A program made the position numbers and the translations under genes. Positions 1-8,524 of a DNA stretch of 41,762 bases are shown here, piece after piece. Below the pieces are notes generated by a model. That model was not told the origin of the DNA, searched no databases, and worked only from the letters and a program-made list of their open reading frames with translations. Source of the stretch: Porticoccaceae bacterium UBA2002 (GTDB lineage Bacteria > Pseudomonadota > Gammaproteobacteria > Pseudomonadales > Porticoccaceae); NCBI GenBank assembly GCA_002334915.1, contig DDCQ01000110.1, forward strand, positions 1-41,762. The letters are read 5' to 3'. The number at the start of each line of letters is the position of its first letter. Within the stretch, counting starts at the first letter, position 1.

Positions 1-93
1 AACCTTTTTTTTGGCTACCAAAAACTCGCCCCAGCCGTGGTCGCTGTCGCCAGCAATCAATGTGTTGTCTAAATCAAAGATGGCCAGGGCCAT
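1..93 (-). CDS. HAD-family hydrolase (SerB-like), partial
   Basis: This is the first 31 codons of a gene that reads leftward and leaves the window at position 1. The visible peptide begins [20 protein letters not shown], which carries HAD motif I (DxDxT-type, here DLDNT) right at the N terminus. That is typical of HAD-IB phosphatases related to phosphoserine phosphatase. The nucleophilic Asp should be the first Asp of DLDNT. It is divergent from rppH. In Pseudomonas a HAD hydrolase also sits beside rppH-ptsP, which supports the call. The substrate cannot be told from this fragment, and the cap domain and motifs II-IV lie outside the window. Confidence 0.85.
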   Translation of the reverse strand, partial: MALAIFDLDNTLIAGDSDHGWGEFLVAKKKV

Positions 94-174
94 AGGACTG
101 TTCTCATCGGTGGGGGAGGGTTAAATAAACGCAGATGCAGGATAGCGATGATGTAAGATGGTCTCAAGAGAAAA

Positions 175-203
175 TTGCTGACCCCCCAAGTCTGTGGAAC
201 AAT
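175..203 (+). promoter_or_regulatory. possible sigma70 promoter for rppH-ptsP
   Basis: TTGCTG (175-180) and AACAAT (198-203) are separated by 17 bases and lie 37 bases before the rppH start. The -10 matches the consensus at only four of six positions, so this is a candidate from pattern alone. Confidence 0.3.
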
Positions 204-239
204 AGGTCGCTGCCAAATAATAAAGAAGGAATACTGTAA

Positions 240-737
240 GTGGTTGATAAGGATGGATTTCGTGCAAATGTCGCCATGGTCATCAGTGATGGTCGCGGCA
301 AGCTATTTTGGGCGAAAAGGCTGGGGCAGAAGGCCTGGCAGTTTCCTCAGGGTGGCCTGAGCGCAGGTGAGTCTGCAGAGCAGGCACTCTATCGAGAGCT
401 GTACGAAGAAGTTGGCCTCGAGTCCACCGATGTAAAAATTATTCAGCGCACCAAGAAATGGCTGCGCTACCATATCCCTCCGCAGATGCAGCGCAAAAAC
501 TCCAAGCCCCTGTGCATAGGGCAAAAACAAAAATGGTTTTATCTGCAATTGACCGGCGATACGGCCAAGGTGCGCTTCGATGCCACAGGTAGTCCTGAGT
601 TTGATGGCTGGGAATGGGTCAACTACTGGTACCCAATTGAATCTGTAGTGCCCTTTAAACGCAATGTCTACCGCAATGCTCTGATGGAGTTCGCCCCTGC
701 CAATTCGCGCTTTGAAAAGCGCAGTCGCGGACGGTAA
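240..737 (+). CDS. rppH: RNA pyrophosphohydrolase RppH (Nudix)
   Basis: RppH removes pyrophosphate from the 5' end of triphosphorylated mRNA and so opens the transcript to RNase E decay. The 165-residue product has the family N terminus (MVDKDGFRANVAMVI). Its Nudix box at residues 38-60 runs from GGLSAGES through RELYEEVGL with all catalytic glutamates present. Further on are the RppH-typical WQFPQGG, KWLRYH and CIGQKQKWF blocks. The start is a GTG at 240, with AAGAAGGA at 223-230 as ribosome binding site; the family N terminus aligns exactly there. Only six bases separate it from ptsP, so the two are probably cotranscribed, as in Pseudomonas. Confidence 0.96.
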   Translation: MVDKDGFRANVAMVISDGRGKLFWAKRLGQKAWQFPQGGLSAGESAEQALYRELYEEVGLESTDVKIIQRTKKWLRYHIPPQMQRKNSKPLCIGQKQKWFYLQLTGDTAKVRFDATGSPEFDGWEWVNYWYPIESVVPFKRNVYRNALMEFAPANSRFEKRSRGR

Positions 738-743
738 CCCATT

Positions 744-3053
744 ATGATCAGCTTATTGCGAACCATAGTTCAAGAGGTTAACAGCGCCCGCAATTTGCCT
801 CAGGTGCTGAGCATTATCGTCAAAGAGGTGCGGGATGCGATGCAGGCTGGAGTGTGCTCGGTCTATCTGTTCGATGAGGCCGATCAGCGCTATGTACTTA
901 TGGCCACAGAGGGGCTGAGGAAAGAGTCTATCGGCAAGGTTCGCCTGTCCATGCGCGAGGGCCTGGTAGGCCTGGTGGCCGCCAAGGAAGAGCCGCTCAA
1001 TCTAGAGGACGCCGATCAGCACCCCAATTTCGCCTATTTTGAAGAGACAGGTGAAGCCCCATTTCATTCTTTTCTCGGCGTACCCATTATTCATCACCGC
1101 AAGGTGCTGGGGGTGCTGGTATTGCAGCAGCAAACCCAGCGCCGTTTTGCCTCGGAAGAGGAGGCCTTTGTAGTCACGGTTTGCGCCCAGCTATCTGGCG
1201 CTATCGCCCACGCTGAAGCCACTGGTGCCCTGCGCAAGCTGGCCTCGGCGGGGCGCGGCAAAAGTCGCGAGGCTATGTTTAGAGGGATTCCCAGTGCTCC
1301 AGGTGTAGGCATTGGTCGGGTGGTGCTGGTTGCTACCAATACAGACCTGACTTCGGTGCCCGAGCGATTTACCAATAACCCTGCAGGGGAAGTAGAAATC
1401 TTTCGCCGCGCCCTGACCGCAGCCAAAAAAGATATGCGCAATCTGGGTGATGGACTGGTCAATAAGCTGAGCGCTGAAGAGCTGGCCCTGTTCGATGTCT
1501 ATATTCGTATGCTGGACGACAGCTCTCTGGGGGGCGAGGTGATTGCCGCTATTACCGCCGGCCAGACCGCACAGAGCGCCTGGAGCTCGGTGATTCTTAA
1601 ACATGTACGCACATTCCGTCAGATGGAAGACCCCTATCTGCGCGAGCGCGCGGCAGATGTCAACGACCTGGGCAAGCGAGTGCTGGGTTATCTGCAAACC
1701 AGCCATAAAAAAGAGCTGCCTATGCCCCGCCGTGTGGTGCTGGTGGGTGAAGATTTATCGGCAACAGCTCTGGCAGATATTCCGGTCAATCGCCTGGTGG
1801 GCATTATCTCTCTCAAGGGCTCAAGCAATTCCCATATGGCCATTGTGGGCCGCGCTCTGGGTATTCCCACAGTGATGGGCGCCATTGACCTGCCCTGGGC
1901 TGAGCTGGAAGGCCAGGAATTAATCGTCGACGGCTTTACCGGCGATGTGGTCAGCAGTGCCACGCGCACGGTGCGACGTTCCTATCTGCAACGTCAGCGG
2001 GAAGAAAAAATACTTAGCAAGGATCTGGAAAAACTGCGGGATATTCCCTGCATTACTCCGGATGGCTTCCGCTTTTCACTCTGGGTTAATACAGGCCTGC
2101 GCCAGGATACTATGATGTCTCTAAAGAGCGGTGCAGAAGCTGTGGGCCTGTTCCGTACTGAGATGCCCTTTTTAATGCGCTCGAGCTTTCCCACCGAGGA
2201 TGAGCAGGTCGATATTTATCGCGAGCAGCTGGTGGCATTTTCGCCGCGGCCTGTAACCATGCGAACCCTGGATATTGGTGGTGACAAGGACCTGCCCTAT
2301 TTCCCTATCGAGGAGGAAAACCCATTTTTAGGCTGGCGCGGTATCCGTATCTCCCTGGACCATCCGGAGATTTTTCTGGTGCAGATTCGCGCCCTGCTGC
2401 GCGCCAGTCAGGGTACCAATAATCTGCGCATTATGCTGCCCATGATCAGCAATGTGCCCGAGCTGGACCGTGCGCTGGAGTTGATTGATCGCGCCTATCA
2501 GGAGCTGACTGAGGAAGAGGGCTATAAGATTGAGCGGCCGCCAGTTGGTGCCATGATCGAGGTGCCTGCAGCTGTTTATCAGGTTAAGGAAATTGGCCGT
2601 CGGGTGGACTTTCTATCTGTGGGCACCAATGACCTTACCCAGTATCTTCTGGCCGTGGATCGCAATAATCCTCGAGTTGCCGATCTCTATCACACATTGC
2701 ACCCATCGGTTCTGCGCGCACTCAAGGCCATTTATGAGCAGGCCTCATCAGTTAACTGTCAGCTCAGTGTCTGTGGTGAGATGGCCGGTGACCCACTGAG
2801 TGCTGTGGTGTTAATGGGTCTTGGCTACGAGAATTTCTCGATGAGCGCCAGTACATTGCTGCGCGTTAAGTCCATGCTGCTCAATGTCAGCCGCAAAGAG
2901 GCGCGGGCAATGGTCAAGCGCGCCCTACGCCTGTCGGACGCGGCCTCAGTGGCTCAGTTTGTCTCTGACTCACTAAATCAGCCGGAAGTGGCTAAACTGA
3001 TTCGCCCCTCCAGAGCTAGTCACCGCTCGCAGGCGTTAAAGCTAAAAGTCTGA
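744..3053 (+). CDS. ptsP: phosphoenolpyruvate-protein phosphotransferase PtsP (EI-Ntr)
   Basis: PtsP is enzyme I of the nitrogen phosphotransferase system. It takes phosphate from PEP and passes it to NPr, in a regulatory chain rather than for sugar uptake. The 769-residue protein has an N-terminal GAF domain (about residues 10-165). A PEP-utiliser N-terminal and swivelling phosphohistidine domain follows; in its SNSHMAIVGRALGIP motif the phosphorylated residue should be His364. The PEP-binding barrel (about 430-735) contains GLFRTEMPF, TLDIGGDKDLPYF and VCGEMAGDP with the catalytic Cys. GAF plus EI distinguishes PtsP from the sugar enzyme I (PtsI), which lacks GAF. No other PTS gene is in the window. 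Its last 34 bases overlap the convergent NRDE gene. Confidence 0.96.
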   Translation: MISLLRTIVQEVNSARNLPQVLSIIVKEVRDAMQAGVCSVYLFDEADQRYVLMATEGLRKESIGKVRLSMREGLVGLVAAKEEPLNLEDADQHPNFAYFEETGEAPFHSFLGVPIIHHRKVLGVLVLQQQTQRRFASEEEAFVVTVCAQLSGAIAHAEATGALRKLASAGRGKSREAMFRGIPSAPGVGIGRVVLVATNTDLTSVPERFTNNPAGEVEIFRRALTAAKKDMRNLGDGLVNKLSAEELALFDVYIRMLDDSSLGGEVIAAITAGQTAQSAWSSVILKHVRTFRQMEDPYLRERAADVNDLGKRVLGYLQTSHKKELPMPRRVVLVGEDLSATALADIPVNRLVGIISLKGSSNSHMAIVGRALGIPTVMGAIDLPWAELEGQELIVDGFTGDVVSSATRTVRRSYLQRQREEKILSKDLEKLRDIPCITPDGFRFSLWVNTGLRQDTMMSLKSGAEAVGLFRTEMPFLMRSSFPTEDEQVDIYREQLVAFSPRPVTMRTLDIGGDKDLPYFPIEEENPFLGWRGIRISLDHPEIFLVQIRALLRASQGTNNLRIMLPMISNVPELDRALELIDRAYQELTEEEGYKIERPPVGAMIEVPAAVYQVKEIGRRVDFLSVGTNDLTQYLLAVDRNNPRVADLYHTLHPSVLRALKAIYEQASSVNCQLSVCGEMAGDPLSAVVLMGLGYENFSMSASTLLRVKSMLLNVSRKEARAMVKRALRLSDAASVAQFVSDSLNQPEVAKLIRPSRASHRSQALKLKV

Positions 3054-3805
3054 GAGCCCAGAGTCTCGCCAGCTTCATAGGTTTGTTCAGCGACTGCAAC
3101 TTCGCCGTCAGCGGAAATAATGACAGCGGCGGAAGCCCGGGTACCGTATCCCTCAGCAACAATAAATGGCGATGACAATAATGTTTCCCACTCCTGAGGC
3201 ACACCTGTGCTGGGGAGTAATTCGGGGGCATAGATTTTCTGCAGAGACAGGGTCGCCATCAGTGTCCCAAGATGCTGCTCGTCCAGTTCAACGCTATCAA
3301 CTAGCTCTGCGAGTTGTTCTCTGGCATGGTCAACCTTGGGCCAGGGGCTATCCAGCCTGTTGTTACTAAGGGCATAGACTCCGGGCTCAAGCTTTTGTGG
3401 CGGCAGATTTTCATAGTTATTCAAGTACACCAAACTGTCCCCATCGTAGAGCAGAAGATTAAAACCACCGTAGCCTGAGGCGCTGTCAGCTATGGCAGTG
3501 GCCCAGTCCGCTGCGTCCAATACAGAGAGTAGAAAGTCTGTTACCAACTGGCCTCGCGAGAGTGGCTTTGACTCCATTTCGCCGTTTTCATCCACATAAC
3601 GATAGTTGGTTACTGCCGCAAAGCGACCATTGCGGGATAGACCCAGCCAGGTGCCGCCTGCCTCCAAATCCCTGCCTGCCAAAATAGGTGCCTCTGACCA
3701 CCAGTGCATGGGCAATGTGGGGCGCGGATAAAACTCGTCGCGATTGGAGGTAACAATCAGCGGTCGGTCAGCTTGGGTTTTGTAGGCAAAGGCGAGTAGA
3801 CACAT
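3020..3805 (-). CDS. NRDE-family (TANGO2-like) protein
   Basis: The 261-residue product begins MCLLAFAYKT and carries the family-defining NRDE motif at residues 21-24 (VTSNRDEFYPRPT). It also has the GGTWLGLSRNGRFAAVTNYR segment typical of the NRDE/TANGO2 family. The conserved Cys2, exposed after Met removal, suggests an Ntn-hydrolase-like fold, but the biochemical role in bacteria is not settled; eukaryotic TANGO2 has been linked to haem and lipid handling. No signal peptide is seen, so it is probably cytosolic. The gene is convergent with ptsP and their coding ends overlap by 34 bases. It is divergent from lgt. Confidence 0.9.
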   Translation of the reverse strand: MCLLAFAYKTQADRPLIVTSNRDEFYPRPTLPMHWWSEAPILAGRDLEAGGTWLGLSRNGRFAAVTNYRYVDENGEMESKPLSRGQLVTDFLLSVLDAADWATAIADSASGYGGFNLLLYDGDSLVYLNNYENLPPQKLEPGVYALSNNRLDSPWPKVDHAREQLAELVDSVELDEQHLGTLMATLSLQKIYAPELLPSTGVPQEWETLLSSPFIVAEGYGTRASAAVIISADGEVAVAEQTYEAGETLGSQTFSFNACER

Positions 3806-3847
3806 GCCGGGCAGTGTAACTATTTATATCTCCCAGCGACATCCCGC

Positions 3848-3877
3848 TTGGCGCACTAGCTCAGAAACCGCTATGAT
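3848..3877 (+). promoter_or_regulatory. candidate promoter for lgt-thyA-folA
   Basis: TTGGCG (3848-3853) and TATGAT (3872-3877) with an 18-base spacer lie 32 bases before the lgt start. The -10 matches consensus in five of six positions; the -35 is weak. Confidence 0.45.
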
Positions 3878-3909
3878 CTGCGCTTGAATTTTTAGGGATA
3901 TTCACAGCC

Positions 3910-4728
3910 ATGCTAAATCATCCAGCCATAGACCCAATTGCGATTTCTCTGGGGCCGCTGCCGATACACTGGTACGGCATTAGCTATCTGCTAGCCTTTG
4001 CTACAGCCTGGTATTTGGCGAGACGCAATGCAAGACGACCCTGGTCGCCTCTGGGTGAAAATCAGGTCGAAGATCTGATTGTCTATGGTGCCTGGGGCGT
4101 GATACTGGGTGGACGCTTGGGCTATATGTTTTTCTACAATACCGACAAATGGCTGGCCGACCCGGCTATGTTGGTGCGAATCTGGGAGGGAGGCATGTCG
4201 TTCCATGGGGGGCTGATTGGTGTGGCCGTGGCTCTGTTTATATATGCCCGCAAACACCGGCTGACTTTCCTGAGTCTGACAGATTTTGCTGTTCCACTGG
4301 TGCCCACAGGGCTGTTCTTTGGTCGTATAGCTAATTTTATAGGTCAGGAACTCTATGGGCGCCCCACAGATATGCCCTGGGGCATGCTGTTTCCCTCGGA
4401 CCCAACTCAGCTTGCGCGGCATCCCTCGCAGCTCTATGAAGCGCTGCTCGAGGGCCTGGTGCTGTTCTTCATTATCACCTGGTTTGCGCGCAAGCCACGG
4501 CTGGCTGGTGAGGTTACAGGTTTGTTTCTGGTACTCTATGGCTGTTTCCGCTTTATGGTTGAATTTGTTCGCGAGCCGGATGCCCAGTTTGCCGGTCAAT
4601 CGGCAATGATAGAGTCACTTAGCTGGATAACTCGAGGCCAGACACTCTGCATTCCCATGGTGTTACTGGGACTCTGGTTTATGCGCAAAACCCTCCAGCG
4701 CCTGATGGCAAAACCTGCCACTAACTGA
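3910..4728 (+). CDS. lgt: prolipoprotein diacylglyceryl transferase
   Basis: Lgt moves diacylglyceryl from phosphatidylglycerol to the lipobox Cys of prelipoproteins, the first step of lipoprotein maturation in the inner membrane. The 272-residue product has about seven hydrophobic segments. It has the family blocks IHWYGISYLLAF near the N terminus, MSFHGGLIGV (with the conserved His), GRIANFIGQELYGRP (the Lgt signature) and FRFMVEFVREPD (the conserved Arg/Glu pair). One signature position, usually Asn after NF[LIVMF], is Gly here. It is 15 bases from thyA and likely leads an lgt-thyA-folA operon. Confidence 0.97.
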   Translation: MLNHPAIDPIAISLGPLPIHWYGISYLLAFATAWYLARRNARRPWSPLGENQVEDLIVYGAWGVILGGRLGYMFFYNTDKWLADPAMLVRIWEGGMSFHGGLIGVAVALFIYARKHRLTFLSLTDFAVPLVPTGLFFGRIANFIGQELYGRPTDMPWGMLFPSDPTQLARHPSQLYEALLEGLVLFFIITWFARKPRLAGEVTGLFLVLYGCFRFMVEFVREPDAQFAGQSAMIESLSWITRGQTLCIPMVLLGLWFMRKTLQRLMAKPATN

Positions 4729-4743
4729 GACTGGGCCAAGACA

Positions 4744-5649
4744 ATGAAACAGTATCTGGACCTTATGCGCCATATTCGCGACAACGGGGTGAAAAAGGAA
4801 GACCGCACCGGCACCGGCACCCTGAGTGTATTTGGCTATCAGATGCGCTTTGATCTGGCGGAGGGATTCCCGCTGGTGACCAGTAAGAAGGTTCACCTCA
4901 AATCCATTCTTCACGAGTTGCTGTGGTTTATCCGTGGCGACACCAATATTCGCTATCTGGTCGAGAATGGCGTGGGTATCTGGAATGACTGGCCCTATCA
5001 GAGCTGGCTGCGCGAAACCGGGCAGGACCAGGATTATGCGATGTACTCGCCTGAGTGGAAGGCGAAGATGAAGGAATTTATCGAGCGCATCAAAACTGAT
5101 GCAGACTTCGCCGCGCAATATGGTGATCTGGGTCCGGTCTACGGCCATCAGTGGCGCAATTTTGAAGGTGTGGATCAACTTGCCCAGCTAATCGACGATA
5201 TTAAGACCAATCCGGACTCCCGGCGACTGATAGTCTCGGCCTGGAATCCCAAAGATATTCCGGTCATGGTCAAGTCCGGGCTACCCCCCTGTCATAGCCT
5301 GTTTCAGTTCTATGTCATTGATGGGCGCCTGTCATGCCAGTTATACCAACGCAGCGCCGATGTGTTTTTGGGGGTGCCTTTTAATATTGCCTCCTATGCT
5401 ATTTTGACCATGATGATCGCCCAGGTCACAGGTCTGGAGCCAGGCGATTTTGTGCACACCTTTGGCGATGCCCATCTCTACACCAATCATATGGATCAGG
5501 TGGAGGAGCAGTTATCTCGCTCAACCTTTGCCCTACCCAAGCTGGCGCTGAACCCGAATGTAGACAATCTATTTGATTTTGTATTTGAGGACTTCGAGTT
5601 ACTAAACTACCAATCCCACGGCCCTATCTCTGCGCCAGTGGCGGTTTGA
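4744..5649 (+). CDS. thyA: thymidylate synthase
   Basis: ThyA methylates dUMP to dTMP using methylenetetrahydrofolate and releases dihydrofolate. The 301-residue product has the substrate-binding EDRTGTGT loop, the active-site Cys183 in [30 protein letters not shown] and the C-terminal SAPVAV. Compared with the 264-residue Escherichia coli enzyme it carries an extra segment of about 37 residues (roughly residues 84-122) before [12 protein letters not shown]; a similar insertion is known from Lactobacillus casei ThyA. It lies between lgt and folA with short gaps. FolA recycles the dihydrofolate made here. Confidence 0.98.
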   Translation: MKQYLDLMRHIRDNGVKKEDRTGTGTLSVFGYQMRFDLAEGFPLVTSKKVHLKSILHELLWFIRGDTNIRYLVENGVGIWNDWPYQSWLRETGQDQDYAMYSPEWKAKMKEFIERIKTDADFAAQYGDLGPVYGHQWRNFEGVDQLAQLIDDIKTNPDSRRLIVSAWNPKDIPVMVKSGLPPCHSLFQFYVIDGRLSCQLYQRSADVFLGVPFNIASYAILTMMIAQVTGLEPGDFVHTFGDAHLYTNHMDQVEEQLSRSTFALPKLALNPNVDNLFDFVFEDFELLNYQSHGPISAPVAV

Positions 5650-5661
5650 TAAGGATTGATC

Positions 5662-6159
5662 ATGAAGCTCTCGCTGATAGTTGCAGTCAGCCGCAATGGC
5701 GTAATTGGCATTGATAACCAGCTGCCCTGGCATCTGCCGGAAGATCTCAAGTACTTTAAATCAGTGACCATGGGCAAGCCATTGATTATGGGCCGCAAAA
5801 CCTATGACAGTATTGGCCGGCCATTGCCGGGCAGAACCAATATTGTGATTACCCGCGACCCTAGCTGGAAGGCTCAGGGAGTAGAGGTGGCACAGTCTCT
5901 GGAGACCGCGCTGCAACTGGGTCACAGTGCCTGTGAGGTGGCTGGTGCCGAGGAGATTATGGTGATTGGCGGCGAGCAGATATACCGGATGACTTTGCCT
6001 GCGGCAGACAGACTCTATCTCACTCAGGTGGATGCCGAAGTCGAGGGTGATGCGTTCTTTCCCGAGGTGGATTTCAGCCAGTGGAAGCAGACCAAAGAGC
6101 AGCTACCAGAGCTGACTGATACTCATCCCTACCGATTTCTCCAATTAGATCGTATTTAG
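5662..6159 (+). CDS. folA: dihydrofolate reductase
   Basis: This enzyme reduces dihydrofolate to tetrahydrofolate with NADPH and closes the cycle opened by ThyA. The 165-residue product shows the DHFR pattern: MKLSLIVAVSRNGVIGIDNQ, then LPWHLPEDLKYFK with the catalytic acid at Asp28, then IMGRKTYDSIGRPLPGR and VIGGEQIY for NADPH binding. I chose the ATG at 5662 because AAGGA (5651-5655) is spaced six bases before it; a TTG two codons upstream would leave no room for that site. It is 12 bases after thyA, so probably cotranscribed. Trimethoprim sensitivity cannot be judged from sequence alone. Confidence 0.97.
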   Translation: MKLSLIVAVSRNGVIGIDNQLPWHLPEDLKYFKSVTMGKPLIMGRKTYDSIGRPLPGRTNIVITRDPSWKAQGVEVAQSLETALQLGHSACEVAGAEEIMVIGGEQIYRMTLPAADRLYLTQVDAEVEGDAFFPEVDFSQWKQTKEQLPELTDTHPYRFLQLDRI

Positions 6160-6189
6160 TTGGCATAAATTTTAAAACCAGGTCGCAGA

Positions 6190-6206
6190 TGTTACGTTAG
6201 GTAACA
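6190..6206. repeat. inverted repeat TGTTAC-5-GTAACA
   Basis: A perfect 6-bp inverted repeat with a 5-base centre lies in the 220-base gap before the TonB operon, about 47 bases upstream of its candidate -35. The size and position would fit a dimeric regulator site. It has no T-run, so it is not a terminator for folA. Confidence 0.4.
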
Positions 6207-6252
6207 GTCGTCCAAGTTCTCAGTTTTATCTGCTTATTTCTCCCCGGCCAAA

Positions 6253-6281
6253 TTGATTCTTGAACTAGAGACTGTTACAAA
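6253..6281 (+). promoter_or_regulatory. candidate promoter of the TonB operon
   Basis: TTGATT (6253-6258), 17 bases, then TACAAA (6276-6281), about 100 bases before the DUF3450 start. Four of six bases match at each box. No convincing 19-bp Fur box was found in the gap, although GATAATT occurs near 6340. Confidence 0.35.
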
Positions 6282-6379
6282 GAGTCCCCGAAACAAAGCA
6301 TGTCTGATGTTGATGGTCTTGTTTTTCGATTTTAGGCAGTGAAAGATAATTAAACCGGTAGACCCAAATTGAGGGAACT

Positions 6380-7162
6380 ATGAATAAGCAACCACTAAAA
6401 GCATTGGCCTTTGCAGCCGTTCTTGCCAGTGGTCTGACTGTTGGTGCAGTTCAGGCTTCACAGGTAAATGACGTTCTCAAAGCTGGAGCCGAAAAGGTCC
6501 AGATCGCCAAAAAGTCGCAAACCAATGTTGATCGCATCGCTGATCAAACTGATGGTCTTTTGCAAGAATTCAAACAGGTCAATAAGCAGATCGAGTCACT
6601 GCGAGTTTATAACTCCCAGCTGGAGCGCCAGATAGACAGCCAGAAGCAAATGATGGCTGAGCTTAAAGAGTCGATCGAGAACGCTACTATTATTGAGCGT
6701 GGGATCGCGCCATTGATGCTGAGCATGCTGAAAGGCATCGAAGACTTTATTGCCCTTGATGTGCCCTTTAAGAAAGACATGCGTGAAGAGGCTATTGCCA
6801 ACCTGTACGTGAATATGGATAGCGCCAAATTCTCCGCTGCAGAAAAATTCCGTCAAATTCTTGAAGTCTATGATATTGAAGCTGAATACAGCCAGTCTCT
6901 GGAATCCTACCGCGATCTGATTGATATCAATAGCGACGGTTCTGAGGTGGAAGTAGAGGTTCTGCGTATCGGCCGTGTTGCTCTGATGTATCAGACTAAA
7001 GACAAGTCTCAAACCGGAGCCTGGAACAAAGAAACTGGTTCTTGGGAGACTCTGGGTTCTGAGTACCGCAGACCAGTTGATCAGGGCATCCGCATAGCCA
7101 AGAAGCTATCGCCCCAGGATGTTATGGAAATGCCAATTACTGCACCGGAGACAGCACAATGA
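6380..7162 (+). CDS. DUF3450 protein of a TonB2-type system
   Basis: The 260-residue product has a signal peptide (KALAFAAVLASGLTVGAVQAS). A long coiled-coil region (about residues 30-105, rich in Q, K, E and D) follows, then a C-terminal globular part with EVEVLRIGRVALMYQTKD. This is the DUF3450 architecture. DUF3450 genes accompany ExbB/ExbD/TonB clusters in Vibrio and Shewanella-type bacteria; the molecular function is unproven. It should be periplasmic. Its stop overlaps the start of the next gene by four bases (ATGA), so translation is probably coupled. It is the first gene of a six-gene operon, and it shares the REV/RIG-type C-terminal motif with the N-terminal part of the TtpC-like neighbour. 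Confidence 0.88.
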   Translation: MNKQPLKALAFAAVLASGLTVGAVQASQVNDVLKAGAEKVQIAKKSQTNVDRIADQTDGLLQEFKQVNKQIESLRVYNSQLERQIDSQKQMMAELKESIENATIIERGIAPLMLSMLKGIEDFIALDVPFKKDMREEAIANLYVNMDSAKFSAAEKFRQILEVYDIEAEYSQSLESYRDLIDINSDGSEVEVEVLRIGRVALMYQTKDKSQTGAWNKETGSWETLGSEYRRPVDQGIRIAKKLSPQDVMEMPITAPETAQ

Positions 7163-8523
7163 ATAAATTTGTAAAAGTTTGTGCCGCTTTTGTAGCCGCT
7201 GCTGCTTTCAGCACGCCAGCGCTGGCACAGGATGCAAAGACTCTCGATGAGCTTCTGCAAATGATTGAGAGCGCCAAGATTTCTGAGTCTTCAGAGTATC
7301 GCAAGCGCGAAGCTGCATTTAAAAGCGACCAGCGCAAGCAGGCTCAGCTTCTAAAGCAGGCTCAAAATACCAAGGCTGCTGAGGAGCGTCGCTCTGACCG
7401 TCTGGAGCAGAATATCCGTGATAACGATGTGATTCTTGCCGGACTGCGCGAGCAGCGCGACAAGCGTCTGGGTTCTCTTAAAGAGTTATTTGGTCACCTG
7501 ACTGGTGCTGCTGGCGATATTCGCGCCAACCTTAATCAGTCGATTGTTAGCGCCCAGATTCCTGGTCGTACGGTTTTCCTCGATGAGCTAATCGACAAGA
7601 TGAGCAGCGATACTCGCCTGCCTTCAATCGAAGATATTGAGAAACTCTGGTATGAGCAGCAGCGTGAAATGATTGAGAGTGCCCGTGTTGTTAAGTTCAA
7701 CCGTTCAGTTCTGCTGGCCAATGGCGAACAGGCTGAGATGGAAGTTGTTCGCATTGGTACCTACAACCTGGTAGCCGACGGCATGTACCTTGAGTACAGC
7801 CCGGAGAACGGCCTTGTTTCTGAGCTGGCTCGTCAGCCTTCAGATCATCAGGGCAGTGCAGAAGATCTGCAAGAAGCGACTTCAGGCTTTACCAAAGTTG
7901 GCCTGGATCCTACCGGCCCTCTGGGTGGCGGACTGCTGCGTGCACTGATCAACACTCCAACTCTGGTTGAGCGCTGGCACTATGGTGGCATCGTAGGCTA
8001 TGTGATCACTGCAGTATTTGCTGTGGCCATTTTGCTGGCTATCTGGCGCTTTATTGTACTGAGCGGCATGTCCAGCAAGGTATCCTCTCAGCTCAAGTCT
8101 GGCTCAGCTACAGAAGACAACCCCCTTGGTCGTGTACTGGCAGTTGCTGCTAAGAACACTGGTCTCGATGCCGAATCTCTGGAACTCAAGCTGCACGAAG
8201 CTGTGCTTAAAGAGCGTCCACAGATTGAATCAGGTCTCGATCTGCTGAAGATTATTGCCATGGTAGCGCCTCTGCTGGGTCTGCTAGGTACGGTAACCGG
8301 TATGATTATTACCTTCCAGATGATTACTCTGTTTGGTGCGGGCGATCCCAAGGCAATGGCCGGCGGTATCTCTCAGGCACTGATCACTACTGTACTGGGT
8401 CTTGTGGTAGCTATTCCTACCGTACTGATGCACACATTGGTGAACGGCAAAGCGCAGCGCATCTTGCATGTTCTGGAAGAGCAAAGCGCAGGTATTGTTG
8501 CTGGTTCCGTAGAGGGCAAATAA
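7159..8523 (+). CDS. TtpC-like long MotA/TolQ/ExbB proton-channel protein
   Basis: The 454-residue protein starts with a signal peptide (FVAAAAFSTPALAQ-D). A periplasmic, coiled-coil-rich region (about 25-250) follows, then a membrane segment near 275-297 (GYVITAVFAVAILLAIWRF). The C-terminal domain (about 365-440) is of ExbB/TolQ type, with APLLGLLGTVTGMIITF and AMAGGISQALITTVLGLVVAIP. This long form matches TtpC, which in Vibrio is needed for TonB2-dependent iron transport. The periplasmic part contains EMEVVRIGTYNLVADG, similar to the end of the DUF3450 protein. It sits in front of a normal-length ExbB, so the operon encodes two ExbB-fold proteins. Confidence 0.88.
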   Translation: MNKFVKVCAAFVAAAAFSTPALAQDAKTLDELLQMIESAKISESSEYRKREAAFKSDQRKQAQLLKQAQNTKAAEERRSDRLEQNIRDNDVILAGLREQRDKRLGSLKELFGHLTGAAGDIRANLNQSIVSAQIPGRTVFLDELIDKMSSDTRLPSIEDIEKLWYEQQREMIESARVVKFNRSVLLANGEQAEMEVVRIGTYNLVADGMYLEYSPENGLVSELARQPSDHQGSAEDLQEATSGFTKVGLDPTGPLGGGLLRALINTPTLVERWHYGGIVGYVITAVFAVAILLAIWRFIVLSGMSSKVSSQLKSGSATEDNPLGRVLAVAAKNTGLDAESLELKLHEAVLKERPQIESGLDLLKIIAMVAPLLGLLGTVTGMIITFQMITLFGAGDPKAMAGGISQALITTVLGLVVAIPTVLMHTLVNGKAQRILHVLEEQSAGIVAGSVEGK

Positions 8524-8524
8524 G

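Noticed and set aside
175..360. Short open frame before and inside rppH
   Set aside because: Out of frame with rppH, and the RppH N terminus with its ribosome binding site explains the region.
1191..1706. 171-codon open frame antisense to ptsP
   Set aside because: Shadow of the ptsP coding sequence; no family resemblance.
3991..4599. 202-codon open frame antisense to lgt
   Set aside because: It lies wholly inside the confident lgt gene, has no conserved domain and no ribosome binding site, and its composition reflects the opposite-strand gene.
4663..5178. 171-codon open frame antisense to lgt end and thyA
   Set aside because: Covered by two confident genes and without a start signal.
5656..5661. 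TTG start for folA two codons upstream
   Set aside because: The ATG at 5662 has AAGGA at proper distance and matches the family N terminus.
6160..6379. Fur box in the TonB operon leader
   Set aside because: Only a partial GATAAT-like hexamer was seen; the 19-bp symmetry of a Fur site is absent.
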